In this document: positions 27,505 to 36,554 of the stretch, piece after piece | How positions within the stretch are numbered: position 1 is the stretch's first letter | Layout of the letters: each line of letters opens with the position of its first letter | Assembly (NCBI RefSeq): GCF_900094805.1 | Contig: NZ_FMAT01000001.1 | Coordinates: forward strand, 372,001-436,000 | From: Arthrobacter sp. NIO-1057 | Lineage (GTDB): Bacteria; Actinomycetota; Actinomycetes; Actinomycetales; Micrococcaceae | Direction: 5' to 3' | DNA length: 64,000 nt | Position numbers and translations under genes: made by a program | Notes under the pieces: generated by a model | The model's database searches: none | What the model was told of the DNA's origin: nothing | The model's input: the letters and a program-made list of their open reading frames with translations, nothing else

Positions 27505-27828
27505 GGCTTATTCGGACCAGTCGGTATGTGTCATCCGCCGGTTACGCCTAACTGCATCAAGACCCATGGCACCTCCTACAGCAAGACCTCTGCTTGAATT
27601 TTCCGACACGACCTTCACCCTAAGTTGAACTACACGTCCCCTACCGCGAAAACGCTCGTTCCTGAGGCCGACGTACTCGATACTTGGTTGAAGAGCGTGA
27701 GGATACCAGAATCAAGTTGATACGAGTAGAAACCGCGAAGAGCAACGAACTCGACATATTTCAGGCCAAGTATTTTTCGATTGGCGTGCGGTGACCGACG
27801 AAATTTTTAGGCCCAGGAACGGAGACGT
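27505..27828. other. Island spacer, no recognisable gene
   Basis: Sequence between the chimeric trmH and the ApeA-like gene. No frame longer than chance and no clear repeat was found. It probably carries the promoter of module A and perhaps remnants of an older element. Confidence 0.4.
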
Positions 27829-29157
27829 ATGCCGAACGAACTCAAAGTTGGAACACGCCGTGTCGGGGACTTCATCGACTTTTATCCAGACACCCCTGAA
27901 GTGAAGGTTACACTCGAGCGGTCGGAACGCGGCATCAACGTTACCCTGCCATGGTCCGATCCTGAGAGTCCGTACGCGCAATGGTTTACGGCAGGCCGCG
28001 GCCGGGAACAGATTTCTGCAGGCCCGGAACCACTTCCCGCGCCAAGGCGAGTTCTGTTTTATGACTCGCATGGATCCGTCCTCTTAATCCGATGCTGGCC
28101 GCGAGGATTCCATAGCAACATGATGGGGCCTGGTACCGGGCGGCTTTGGGCCCGCGCTGCGATCATGGGAGTACGTGAAAACCTAGAGTTCGAGCGTCCT
28201 CACGGAATGCAGACGGAGATATCGGGACTACGCGCTTGGTTGGGCATAACTTCGTGGCAGGAGACGGCAAGTTGGGGCACTGGTACTTATTCAGCTTCTC
28301 TAACGTCGCAATCTGTGTCCACAATCGAGGTGGGTGAGGTCAACGGAATGAGATTGTCGTTCCAGCCGAGCTGGCAGTTGGTGCCCGAAGAGGACCACGA
28401 TCGGCGTGTTGTTCTAGATCTTCTTCGGATCGTCACTAGAAGCGCGGAACCTCTTGACTGGGATCGACATCTTGATGTTCATCGCGCCATTCGCGACCTG
28501 CTCGTGCTTTCTCGTTGGCATGAAGAGTCTTGCGTTGTAGTTTTCGCACTTCGCTCTGATGATCCGATACGCACGATCGATAATAAGGAACACGGCGAAC
28601 AATGGCGTGCGGTCATCGTCGCCAAAGAGGACCGTGCCTCATTTCTGTCAAGACATCGACAGCATCTCGTTCAATATGATGAACTGCAGGTTCATGGGAT
28701 CGCTCGTTGGCTGAGAATACGTGACGAGTTTGCACGTGCATTGGACCCAGTTGTCAGCAGCATCGAATTACGTGGTACAACTGCGAACACTTTATTGGCG
28801 CATACAGGACCTGGGTTGGAAGCTCTTGGTTACTTACTAATGCTCCGAGATGGTGCTTCCGAAAAGTCAGCTACTCGAGCAAATCTGCGATCACGATTCG
28901 ACCGCATCCTCAAAGACGTCGGGGACGTCCTACCGTTCGAGGGGTCCACGTGGGCTAACGAGACTGTCGCTGCCTACAACGGCCTGAAGCATGCCAATAG
29001 GGCCGAACCGGCGGCAGTTGATGTACTTAACCTGTGGCGCGAGAGTGTGATGGTCGTACGGGCATGGGTAGCTTTGGAGCTCGGGGTGCCGTTCAACGAA
29101 GTAAAGGAGCGTCTGGCTGCAGACCCTCAACGAAATGGGTACATCAAGGTCGAATAG
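27829..29157 (+). CDS. ApeA-like protein with C-terminal HEPN-type domain
   Basis: 442 residues. The overall pattern (a beta-rich N-terminal half, GLRAWLG near residue 130, LDLLRIVTRSAEPL near 205, then a helical C-terminal domain) resembles the ApeA/Apea-like HEPN group, of which E. coli ApeA is an anti-phage protein. The helical domain ends in AAYNGLKHANRAEP; His388 would be the HEPN histidine, but the arginine of the usual Rx4-6H motif is not in place, so RNase activity is uncertain. ATG 27829 follows GGAGACGT. The downstream HNH gene begins about 200 bases later on the same strand, so the two may act together. Family call is from memory of the pattern, moderate confidence. Confidence 0.6.
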   Translation: MPNELKVGTRRVGDFIDFYPDTPEVKVTLERSERGINVTLPWSDPESPYAQWFTAGRGREQISAGPEPLPAPRRVLFYDSHGSVLLIRCWPRGFHSNMMGPGTGRLWARAAIMGVRENLEFERPHGMQTEISGLRAWLGITSWQETASWGTGTYSASLTSQSVSTIEVGEVNGMRLSFQPSWQLVPEEDHDRRVVLDLLRIVTRSAEPLDWDRHLDVHRAIRDLLVLSRWHEESCVVVFALRSDDPIRTIDNKEHGEQWRAVIVAKEDRASFLSRHRQHLVQYDELQVHGIARWLRIRDEFARALDPVVSSIELRGTTANTLLAHTGPGLEALGYLLMLRDGASEKSATRANLRSRFDRILKDVGDVLPFEGSTWANETVAAYNGLKHANRAEPAAVDVLNLWRESVMVVRAWVALELGVPFNEVKERLAADPQRNGYIKVE

Positions 29158-29358
29158 CTTGTGCTTTATAGCAAAGGCGACACCCCGAAATATGTACTGT
29201 TTGACCGGTGTTGTGTGCGTATTCAACCGCGAGTGATTTCTGCACCCCTAGGTCGCCGGTGTCTCACAGTGCGTCCGAGTCGATGCGTTGCTTCACAGGG
29301 CTCATACCGATTGACCTCCCGTGACTGGCGGTATGTGGTGTGGTGTAAGAATGAAGGT

Positions 29359-31026
29359 ATGACTGATTCTGCTTATCCGCTACCGAAACCCGCCATGATT
29401 CGAAAACTATATGGGTCGGCTTTTCGGTGCGCACATCCCGGCTGTAGTCGACCGTTGTACAAGGTCTCGGACGAGACAGGCGACCTCATACTTAATAGCC
29501 GTGTCGCCCACATCCATGCGAGGAGGAAGGGTGGTCCTCGTTGGGTAGAAATGCCAGCGGAACAGAACCGGGAGTTCGGCAATCTACTACTCCTATGCAT
29601 CGAACATTCTTATGAGATCGATGAGAATCCTGGTCCGTTCCCCGCCGAAGTTCTTCGAGAATGGAAAGCGGCACAGATCGCAGAGTATGAGCAGATTCAG
29701 AGAAGCTGGAACATCAGTGACGACGAGGCGTCTGAGGCTTTAGTCGCTTCTGAATCTATTGCCACGCTTCATATATCCTCTGTGGTGGAGGTCGTACGTC
29801 GCATTGAAGCCCTTGGATTGACCGCCCGGCGCACTCGCGGCCAAGTACGCGATTGGGCGAAGCGCTGGCAACAGTTGCGGGAGCGAACTCGTCGATCCTT
29901 CAGCGCATGGGATGAAGACGGTAACAGCGTGTACTTGGAACCGTCAATCAATGAAGTACGTCCGATAAAGGATGGCATTCAGTCCGCACTTGAGACCGCG
30001 CTTCATGAGATTCAGCCGGTGGCTGAAGCGGTTCGTGTCGAACTGGCGGCGGTTCGAACAACACGAGTTGAGACTGGTCCGTGGTGTGATGAGCTGGATC
30101 GCGTAATTACAGATGTGATCCATACGGCTTCAAAATGGGACGGGGGCCCAGATCACGGAGCAGACGCTAAGTTCGAGGGCGCGCTCAATAGACTCAATGA
30201 GACTCGGGACATGTTCGTCCGTGTAGTCAGAGGCGAATCGATCGAGTTACCTGAGCCAAGTGAATCCGTCAGCGATGCGAATGCTCCAGACGCTTTCGAC
30301 ATGCACCGGGCACTGCTCGATGAGGCGCGGCCCTATCATCGGGTCCAGCACCGGCCGTATGATGCCGATCTTCGTGAGCGTGTAGCGCAGGCAACTCAAG
30401 TAGCTGCACAGATTCCGCCGACTCCACATCTACTGGCCTACGGACTGAACGTCACTGCGGCTCTCTCGGTCGCGGTCGCAGGCAACGCTACCAGTGAAGT
30501 CCAAATTGATCTGGTGGAAAGTGACGCCAAACGAACCCCGATCTGTGCCGCGGTCGCGCTCCTTGAGGAGACCGCTCGACGTCATGACAAGGCTAGCGTC
30601 GTCGGTTCCGCGGCCGCTGAGCAGCTCCGTCGGGTTTGGGTGGATACAGATTGGGCAAAAGAATGCTCTTGGATCGGCAACGAAGTTAACGGACAGGCAA
30701 TGATGCACGCATTCGCTCGCGCAACCTCTGACGAGGAAGTGCGTGATCGACTCACTTCCGCTTTGGAGGCGAATCCCGGCTTGCTGGAAACCATGGTCAT
30801 TTCCTGTGCCGGATGGGTCGATCAACTCGATTCCGGAACTTGGGAAGTAGTTGATAGAGACCGTTCCTATCGAAGCGTCCCGTTGTGGTTTCCGATTGAA
30901 GTCGCCGGAGAGCTTGTACCCAGTCGGCACCCAGAGCTGAGCAGTTTTGATGTGGCGGAACTCCCGGAAAAGCTACTTCGTTGTACTCAGGAGCACTCGG
31001 AGTTGCCCGGGACACCCAAGCAGTAA
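29359..31026 (+). CDS. HNH endonuclease-like defence protein
   Basis: 555 residues. The N-terminal 95 residues form an HNH nuclease of the kind found in Cap5-like and other defence effectors: Cys24 and Cys29 (CAHPGC), His51 in VAHIHARRKGGPRW, Asn75 in FGNLLLLC, Cys80 and His83, then PAEVLREWKAAQIAEYEQ. The remaining 450 residues are mostly helical and unrecognised, and could be a sensor or oligomerisation part. I prefer ATG 29359 because the conserved region starts soon after; the frame is open from 29161, four bases beyond the ApeA-like stop. It likely cleaves DNA when activated (inference). Confidence 0.65.
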   Translation: MTDSAYPLPKPAMIRKLYGSAFRCAHPGCSRPLYKVSDETGDLILNSRVAHIHARRKGGPRWVEMPAEQNREFGNLLLLCIEHSYEIDENPGPFPAEVLREWKAAQIAEYEQIQRSWNISDDEASEALVASESIATLHISSVVEVVRRIEALGLTARRTRGQVRDWAKRWQQLRERTRRSFSAWDEDGNSVYLEPSINEVRPIKDGIQSALETALHEIQPVAEAVRVELAAVRTTRVETGPWCDELDRVITDVIHTASKWDGGPDHGADAKFEGALNRLNETRDMFVRVVRGESIELPEPSESVSDANAPDAFDMHRALLDEARPYHRVQHRPYDADLRERVAQATQVAAQIPPTPHLLAYGLNVTAALSVAVAGNATSEVQIDLVESDAKRTPICAAVALLEETARRHDKASVVGSAAAEQLRRVWVDTDWAKECSWIGNEVNGQAMMHAFARATSDEEVRDRLTSALEANPGLLETMVISCAGWVDQLDSGTWEVVDRDRSYRSVPLWFPIEVAGELVPSRHPELSSFDVAELPEKLLRCTQEHSELPGTPKQ

Positions 31027-31055
31027 CGTCCGCTCAGATCCCAAAATTCAATATG

Positions 31056-31067
31056 GTCAGGTGTTCC
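31056..31067 (+). repeat. Island junction core, copy 2
   Basis: An exact GTCAGGTGTTCC followed by AAAAA, 30 bases after the HNH stop. It is followed by the decayed trmH 3' end, so it marks the A/B module boundary. Confidence 0.75.
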
Positions 31068-31113
31068 AAAAATTCTGGTCGGTCTGCGCCTGGGATTTTT
31101 TCCATGCGTTCCG

Positions 31114-31560
31114 GCCTCGACCTGTTTGAGAACTTTCAAGATCCGACTGATCTTGGTGCGTTCCAGAGCGCTGTGACCATAGGTATCGACGCTGTATTGG
31201 ACATGTCTTAATGCATTGAGCCACGTTTCAAGCGGACAGTACGAGTATCTATATGCACGGTTACCAAAGTTCCGCGGGTAAGAATCGAGTCTCGGCCTGA
31301 AAACATTGAACAATTTCAAGATGCTGGACACATAGTGGTTGGCATGATCTTAGTGGAAAGTTCGATCTCGCTGGATCGACTGGTTGCGGAAGACCACTAG
31401 AATCTCGCGAAAGTATTCGGTAACGAAGGTTGCGAATAGACTACCGAAACAAAAGCGATGGGCAATCGCTGTGTTGCCGTTCCGATGATAGGCCGGCTGA
31501 ACTCCCTGAATGTGGTGACCTTTGCTGCCTTAGCATTGCATGCGACCTGGTTAGGACCAT
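31114..31560 (+). pseudogene. Decayed copy of the trmH 3' end
   Basis: Conceptual reading gives LFENFQDPTDLGAFQSAVTI, IGIDAVLDMS, then in shifting frames RVRIESRPENIEQFQDAG, VGMILVESSISLDRLVAEDH, KVFGNEG and NSLNVVTFAALAL. These track the C-terminal SPOUT domain of the gene at 26587, with several stops and frameshifts. It is far more diverged than the copy at 34548, so it is an older leftover of the same kind of event. Not translated as a functional enzyme. Confidence 0.85.
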
Positions 31561-31577
31561 TTATATGGGAAAGGACC

Positions 31578-32093
31578 TTACTCATTTCCATAGTCGGGCT
31601 CTCCCGAGAGTTGCTCGATGAAGTCATCATCTTCGACTTCGAACACTGGCTCAATTCCGGCAGCTACTAGGAGTTCGTATCCGTCCAATACGAGTTGGCA
31701 GTGACCACATACGAAGTAGTCGGCCGCCGCATCGGCAAGGCCCATGACCGTGTAATCGTCTTCGGAATATCCCGAAGTTTCGATCCGCATGTTTTCGACA
31801 TCTTCGGCCTCAAGCAGACCAAGTTTTCCGCAAGCAGGACATTCCTCACTCACCGAGAATCGGAGGCCTGCACGGAGTTCGAATTCGGCTTTCCAGCGCC
31901 CTAGCTGAGCAGTGGATAGTCGCCCAGAAGTCATTTCACCGTATCGCGTTTTTGCTCTACCAACCAGGGATTCTGCGCGCTCTGCGACGTATTTGTTGTT
32001 ATTCTGTAGATGGCCATCGACGATGTGAGTTCGTTTGTCTCCGACGAAATCTTCGATGCTCTTGTCTTGAGCATCAATAAGTGTGGAGGCCAA
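31578..32093 (-). pseudogene. 5'-truncated zinc-ribbon/HEPN-like gene
   Basis: The frame from TTG 32093 gives 171 residues with a zinc ribbon (CPACGKLGLL and, 45 residues on, CGHC). The same frame stays open upstream to 32288 with protein-like content, including FARNDYLHGSG, a good match to the HEPN RNxxxH motif, but it has no ATG, GTG or TTG there and meets the divergent gene at 32278. It therefore looks like a HEPN protein that has lost its N-terminus and start. A shorter product from TTG 32093 is possible but would lack the putative active site. Confidence 0.55.
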
Positions 32094-32277
32094 GCCCCAG
32101 AAGTCAGCCCACCATCGTTCTTCGGGGATGGTGCTGAAGGTTATTCCGCTACCATGCAGATAGTCGTTGCGGGCGAAGGCGAATATTTCGGCTTTTTTCT
32201 CGTCGAAGGGACCAAAGGCTCTTTTGCACCGGCGGTAGATCGTAGCGGCAGGGACTTGGTGTAAAGGAGCTCGAAAC

Positions 32278-33564
32278 GTGATTTCCCGTTATCACCTCGT
32301 TTGCCCTGGATGCGAAGAAAAGATCATCGCTCGCGTTGGTGCCGAGCCGACTAAGAGCACACGTTTTTACTTCCCTTGCCCGCATTGTCGTCTTCCGATC
32401 ACGGGATCAATGTCGGGAATTGAGCTGCACGAGCATCGCGTTGATTTCGATGCAGATGTATTGCCGTTCAACGAGGTGGAGTCCTCAGGTGCGAAAGTCG
32501 TGACGGTCAATCCCTTCGTGCCATCTGCCTACGACGCTGACTCATTCAATCCGTTCGGCTCGATGCCCACTCTGACGCTCGTTGGTCTTCTAAAAGACGA
32601 TGGGTTTATGTCGTTCAAATGGGAGCGTGACCATGCACAACAGGTTGTTGAGGAGAAATGGCCGAAGGTCAGGAGGTTGTTTCAGTACTATCTGCAGGAC
32701 AACCGGCCGATGTTCACCAAGTTTGCTGGTGATCTATTTGACCTAGATCGAAAACCAGCGACCGCACATGAACGAACTACAATTGCTTACCAAGCTTTGG
32801 CGTATGTTAGTCACGGGATGATCGGCGATACGGGGAGCCGTTCAGAGCAGATCTTCGGCCGATTCGCGAGAAAGCACACTGCTTCGATGAGGCGGGGCGA
32901 TCACATGCGTGTATTCCGCGCTCGTGGATCACTTTCGGCGACTTTGGAACGTGATGTGTTCACCGAACTTGGACGTTTTATTGACCGTTTTGAATCATGG
33001 GAAATGGGGCGGCTAACAAGATTCGTGGAATCCTCGGCCAAAGCTGAACTGGACTCGCTTGTGCTGTTTAGGGACGAGTTCTCGATCGTACGAGACCTAT
33101 TCCAGCAAGGGTTTGAACTCGCGTGCAAGTGTCTGTGGCCCCTTGTCGCCGCCCAAAACACCGTGAAGAGGAGGGACCCGCATGATTTCGGCGATGTTCA
33201 TCCGTCGGTCAGGGTTGTTCCGGTCAAACTAAGACCGAAAAATCTGTCGGATTTCGACAAGCTCTCGAACGCTCGCAAGATTGCGTACGTAGAGCTGGTC
33301 CCTGGCTGGGAAGCGCTTGTCGTCATGCTCGATAGCAAGCACCGTAATACGATCGGGCACGCCACAGCGCACCACGATCACCAAACTGGCCGGATCGTGA
33401 GTGACAAAGACCCGGACGGTGTCTCGTACATCGACTTCCTTGGGATGACCTTTGACGTCTTTGAGGCACTAGCGATTCTGACGCAAATACTGCGGGCAGC
33501 TCGTGTGGCTTCTTCGCCGGACTTTATCGGTGAGTGGACCAAAGAGGATCTCCCCGGGGCTTGA
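32278..33564 (+). CDS. Zinc-ribbon protein with HEPN-type motif
   Basis: 428 residues. The N-terminus is a zinc ribbon (CPGCEEK and CPHC, about 22 residues apart). A helical C-terminal region carries SKHRNTIGHATAHHD with Arg356 and His361, fitting the HEPN Rx4H RNase signature. GTG 32278 follows AAAGGAG closely. I do not recognise the full-length family; in a defence island an abortive-infection RNase is a reasonable inference. It faces away from the truncated HEPN-like gene at 31578-32093 and is followed by the resolvase-like gene on the other strand. Confidence 0.6.
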   Translation: MISRYHLVCPGCEEKIIARVGAEPTKSTRFYFPCPHCRLPITGSMSGIELHEHRVDFDADVLPFNEVESSGAKVVTVNPFVPSAYDADSFNPFGSMPTLTLVGLLKDDGFMSFKWERDHAQQVVEEKWPKVRRLFQYYLQDNRPMFTKFAGDLFDLDRKPATAHERTTIAYQALAYVSHGMIGDTGSRSEQIFGRFARKHTASMRRGDHMRVFRARGSLSATLERDVFTELGRFIDRFESWEMGRLTRFVESSAKAELDSLVLFRDEFSIVRDLFQQGFELACKCLWPLVAAQNTVKRRDPHDFGDVHPSVRVVPVKLRPKNLSDFDKLSNARKIAYVELVPGWEALVVMLDSKHRNTIGHATAHHDHQTGRIVSDKDPDGVSYIDFLGMTFDVFEALAILTQILRAARVASSPDFIGEWTKEDLPGA

Positions 33565-33706
33565 AGTCCCTAGTCACCCGCAGGTACTGCGTGGTGTCAA
33601 TGGGAAAGGAGAGTGCGTAGAATCCTTATGGCGTCACTTTGTGAAGCTGAAAGAACTTCGGGAAATGCCGACAGCTGACTGAAGTGCAGGTGCTCCGGGG
33701 GCCTCG

Positions 33707-34282
33707 TCACAAGCGTGCATCCCGCGTCATACCCTTGCGCAGTACCCCATGCACGCTACCGATGGACACGCCAACTTCCTGGGCAATCGCTCGCATCGAG
33801 TCTCCGGCAGCATGCCGCAGTTTGATCGTGCACTTCATATCTTCGTCGATGGAGACCGGGCGTCCGTGCTTTCTTCCTCGCTCGCGCGCTGCCGCGATGC
33901 CAGCTTTAACTCGCTGGCTCCGGAACTCTTGGCGAAGTAGGGTGAGTTCACGGAATAAGTTGAGGGCGGGGGAGTTCCGTGTGAATTCTCCGGCCGCAAT
34001 GCCGGTGAGAACTTTGACGGTGATTCCGCGGTCCACGATGTCGGTGAGGACTCCGACGCCATCATCGGTGTGTTGGGCGAGACTGCGGGCGCGGGTGACG
34101 ACGAGCATGTCGTCGGGGCCGACCTTGGTCAGTGCGGTGAGGAGTTCGGGGCGATTCTGCACGCGTCGTCGGCGGGATACCGGTTCCTCGACGATGTCTG
34201 AACAAAGGGGAGTCAGCGCTTCCCTCTGTAATCGAACATCGTCGGGGTCATCGCCAATGCGGAGGAGACCGATACGGGCCAT
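33707..34282 (-). CDS. Resolvase-fold protein lacking the catalytic serine
   Basis: About 191 residues, the size and domain order of small serine recombinases (resolvase/invertase): N-terminal catalytic fold, long helix (LLRQEFRSQRVKAGIAAARERGRKHGRP) and a C-terminal helix-turn-helix (SMRAIAQEVGVSIGSVHGVLRK). The expected R-V-S at the start is R-I-G here, so the nucleophile is glycine. The D-R-L-G-R segment reads R-S-L-A-Q, so both further arginines are absent. The protein should bind DNA but not cut it by the known mechanism. Start ATG 34282; a longer frame begins at 34309. It is the last gene of module B, facing the junction at 34499. Intact frame, so the loss is not obvious decay. Confidence 0.75.
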   Translation of the reverse strand: MARIGLLRIGDDPDDVRLQREALTPLCSDIVEEPVSRRRRVQNRPELLTALTKVGPDDMLVVTRARSLAQHTDDGVGVLTDIVDRGITVKVLTGIAAGEFTRNSPALNLFRELTLLRQEFRSQRVKAGIAAARERGRKHGRPVSIDEDMKCTIKLRHAAGDSMRAIAQEVGVSIGSVHGVLRKGMTRDARL

Positions 34283-34339
34283 TCTCAGTAGCACCCCTCC
34301 CGGTAGCAAGGTGCTGATAGAAGAGCGATGTGGTGCATG

Positions 34340-34353
34340 GGTTTATTGAACAC
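34340..34353 (-). promoter_or_regulatory. Conserved motif upstream of the first resolvase-like gene
   Basis: GGTTTATTGAACAC, 58 bases upstream of the gene start. The same motif with one change (GGTTTTTTGAACAC) precedes the second resolvase-like gene at 40438-40451. It may be a promoter element, an autoregulatory site or an end-recognition sequence. Confidence 0.5.
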
Positions 34354-34459
34354 CATGTAGGCCGCGTCGGCCACTGTTTAGGAACTATAACGCGGTGTGA
34401 CGTGTGGAAACATTTAGCGATCGTGATAACGAGCGGAAGATGATGGTCCCACTCAATGG

Positions 34460-34999
34460 GTGTGGATTATTGCGGAAGGGTTCATAACCATCGCCAACGT
34501 CAGGCGTTCCAAAAAATCCGGCGAGTCTACGACTTTCGCCGAGCCGAAGCGCTCGCGCATCGCCGTGTTTGAGAACATTCAAGATCATACTAATCTTGGT
34601 GCGGCGTTCCGTAGTGCAGCGGCCATCGGAGTCGATGCAGTGTTGATTACGCCGCAGTGTGTAGATCCGCTATACCGGCGGGCTGTTCGCGTATCCATGG
34701 GGACGGTCTTCCAAGTACCTTGGGCAAGAGTAGAAAGTTGGCCTGAAGGTATAGAGCAACTCCAAGACGCTGGATACATCGTCGCTGGCATGCCCCTCGC
34801 GGAAGGTTCGATCACGCTGGACGAACTGGTTGAGGAAGATCATCAGAAACTTGCGTTGGTATTCGGCAACGAAGGTCGCGGATTGAGCGCCGAAACTGAA
34901 GCAATGGTCGATCGCTGTGTCACGATTCCGATGATGGGCGGCGTTGACTCGCTGAACGTGGCGACTTCTGTTGCGGTGGCGTTGTACGCGACGCGGTGA
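34460..34999 (+). CDS. Stand-alone copy of the trmH C-terminal domain
   Basis: An open frame of 179 residues whose last 150 are nearly the same as the C-terminal SPOUT domain of the gene at 26587: identical from PKRSRIAVFENIQDHTN through VFQVPW, with about six substitutions after that. It lacks the N-terminal RNA-binding domain. Its first 30 residues come from junction sequence containing GTCAGGCGTTCC (34499-34510). By analogy it was once the repaired 3' end of trmH and was displaced by a later insertion. It may be silent or produce a domain able to bind AdoMet; no promoter is obvious. Confidence 0.7.
   Translation: MWIIAEGFITIANVRRSKKSGESTTFAEPKRSRIAVFENIQDHTNLGAAFRSAAAIGVDAVLITPQCVDPLYRRAVRVSMGTVFQVPWARVESWPEGIEQLQDAGYIVAGMPLAEGSITLDELVEEDHQKLALVFGNEGRGLSAETEAMVDRCVTIPMMGGVDSLNVATSVAVALYATR
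34499..34510 (+). repeat. Island junction core, copy 3
   Basis: GTCAGGCGTTCC (one change from copies 1 and 2), preceded by CGCCAAC, matching the CACCAAT of copy 1, and followed by AAAAAA. It marks the B/C module boundary. Confidence 0.72.
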
Positions 35000-35013
35000 G
35001 GAAGGATGCAGAA

Positions 35014-35325
35014 GTGAATACAGCGAGTCCGAAAGCGCCGTATCCTGCTGACTTCGTTGAGAATGCAACTCGCTGTAGTGAGCAGGGTGGTGGGTTCACA
35101 GAGTTTCTGGGATCAAGTGATGTCGTCCGATTACAGTGGCCGACCGACTTTGTTGAGCAATGGCTCTATGACCACGCGGGCAACCGGAAGTTCCTCACAG
35201 ATTACGGACACGTTGATCTTACTCAGATTGATTGTCGGGTGGAAACCTTGTCGGTGAAACTCCTGATCGAGATTCCTAGGGACCAGCCCGAATTTAACCA
35301 ACGACCAACTTCTCACTTGATTTAA
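35014..35325 (+). CDS. Hypothetical protein, possibly truncated
   Basis: About 103 residues with no family I recognise. GTG 35014 lies at a good distance from GAGGAAGGA; the frame is open from 34996, overlapping the trmH copy stop. Sequence is mixed hydrophilic with several tryptophans and tyrosines (DVVRLQWPTDFVEQWLYDH). The following 200 bases to the next gene hold nothing clear, so it could be the N-terminal remnant of a longer gene. Confidence 0.4.
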   Translation: MNTASPKAPYPADFVENATRCSEQGGGFTEFLGSSDVVRLQWPTDFVEQWLYDHAGNRKFLTDYGHVDLTQIDCRVETLSVKLLIEIPRDQPEFNQRPTSHLI

Positions 35326-35537
35326 CAAATTCCGCTTTACAGAGCGCCGTGTATGGAGACTACTTTGCGGCGTTGGTTTCGAGACGGCGGCCATGTTCTT
35401 CTGCTCTCCACGGCCCAACCTATCGGTCAGGAGGCTCGCTCCACCCCTACGATGCTCTGGCGAAATGACTGTTTAGATCTGAAAGTGGACTAGAATCAGG
35501 ACGAGAGCAGTCCTGCTCGGTCGAGGCTTACACCAAC

Positions 35538-36428
35538 TTGAAGACTGTTGGGTCCACGCCCGGTTCGTGGCAGGGATCAAGCGAGGCTGAGGAACAATTG
35601 ACAAGGGATACAAGGAAGGCTGCCGCCGTTCGAACCATCTCACGCTTCCTCCTGCGCGCACGGCTGGTTCAGGAGCATTCGCTGGCTGCCGACAGGGACA
35701 TCCTGGAAAAGCACGCTGCATGGACCATGTCCTTTCGCATCACCCAGAACCGGCACACCGGTCAGCGTTCGGTGGTGATGGTCCCTGCTCCCTTACTTCC
35801 CACCGAGCAGATTGAGTCAGCGGCCGCCCGGGTGCGTCCCGTCTTCCTGTCCGGCGATGGTGTGCATTACGACAAAGTGCTCAACGCGCTCGGAGAAGTT
35901 GCAACGTTTTCAGCGGGTTTGAAAAAGAACGTCGAAGTTTTGAGGGAGAAATTTCGAGCTGCAGACCCTGACTATCCGGATGGTCGCCCAACTGAGCCTC
36001 GAAGCGCATCGAGCATGACGAATAAGCAGGTCGCCGGAGCCTGGCTGTATGGTCATCTGCTGCATGAGGATGAGATGCGCCGCTCCTATGGCGCAGGTAT
36101 CAGCGCAGAGCAAATGCTCTTGTATGCAACAAAGACAGTCTGCAGCGAAATGCTGGCGACCGTTGAAGCCCTGCATTTGATAGAACGGATGGTAACCGAC
36201 GGATCGCTGGAAGTCGCTGAAGCCCTGTTCACTGAACCCATCAGTGTGACGGCAACCGAATGGGCCCCACAAATTGCCGGTGCTTACGTCGCTGACGTGG
36301 GAACGGCTATGCCGGAAAGCCTGACAGAACCTCTCGGCAACGAATGGAGCGAGGTTCACGAGCTTTTCGATTTCAACCCTCCCGTCACCGGTTCCGATGG
36401 TCCCTCTGAGACGGTTGACCCTACTTAA
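35538..36428 (+). CDS. Hypothetical island protein upstream of PD-(D/E)XK gene
   Basis: 296 residues, helical and charged, with no domain I recognise. Features are an N-terminal basic stretch, SFRITQNRHTGQRSVVMVPAP near residue 70, and an acidic C-terminal end. The start (TTG 35538) is uncertain; TTG 35598 follows a GAGG-rich stretch and is an alternative. A -10-like TAGAAT lies at about 35491-35496. The next gene on the same strand, a nuclease-like protein, begins 127 bases after its stop; they may form a two-gene system. Confidence 0.55.
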   Translation: MKTVGSTPGSWQGSSEAEEQLTRDTRKAAAVRTISRFLLRARLVQEHSLAADRDILEKHAAWTMSFRITQNRHTGQRSVVMVPAPLLPTEQIESAAARVRPVFLSGDGVHYDKVLNALGEVATFSAGLKKNVEVLREKFRAADPDYPDGRPTEPRSASSMTNKQVAGAWLYGHLLHEDEMRRSYGAGISAEQMLLYATKTVCSEMLATVEALHLIERMVTDGSLEVAEALFTEPISVTATEWAPQIAGAYVADVGTAMPESLTEPLGNEWSEVHELFDFNPPVTGSDGPSETVDPT

Positions 36429-36554
36429 TCATCGGTCTCTTGCACCCTTCCGGTTCCAGTCCAAGGGCGCGCTATGGCTTGCTACGTGTAGTTGCGCGTG
36501 GAAACTGCTTAGAGCGGATTGCCCCCTACCGCTGTCGCTTCATAATATTAGCTC

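Noticed and set aside
32010-32264. 84-codon plus-strand frame
   Set aside because: Overlaps the truncated HEPN-like minus-strand frame, which has protein-like content including RNDYLH and a zinc ribbon; the plus frame looks like its shadow.
33684-34349. 221-codon plus-strand frame rich in R and S
   Set aside because: Antisense of the resolvase-like gene, with biased composition and no homology signal.
35131-35418. 95-codon minus-strand frame in module C
   Set aside because: Overlaps the better supported plus-strand frame and lacks a ribosome binding site or family features.
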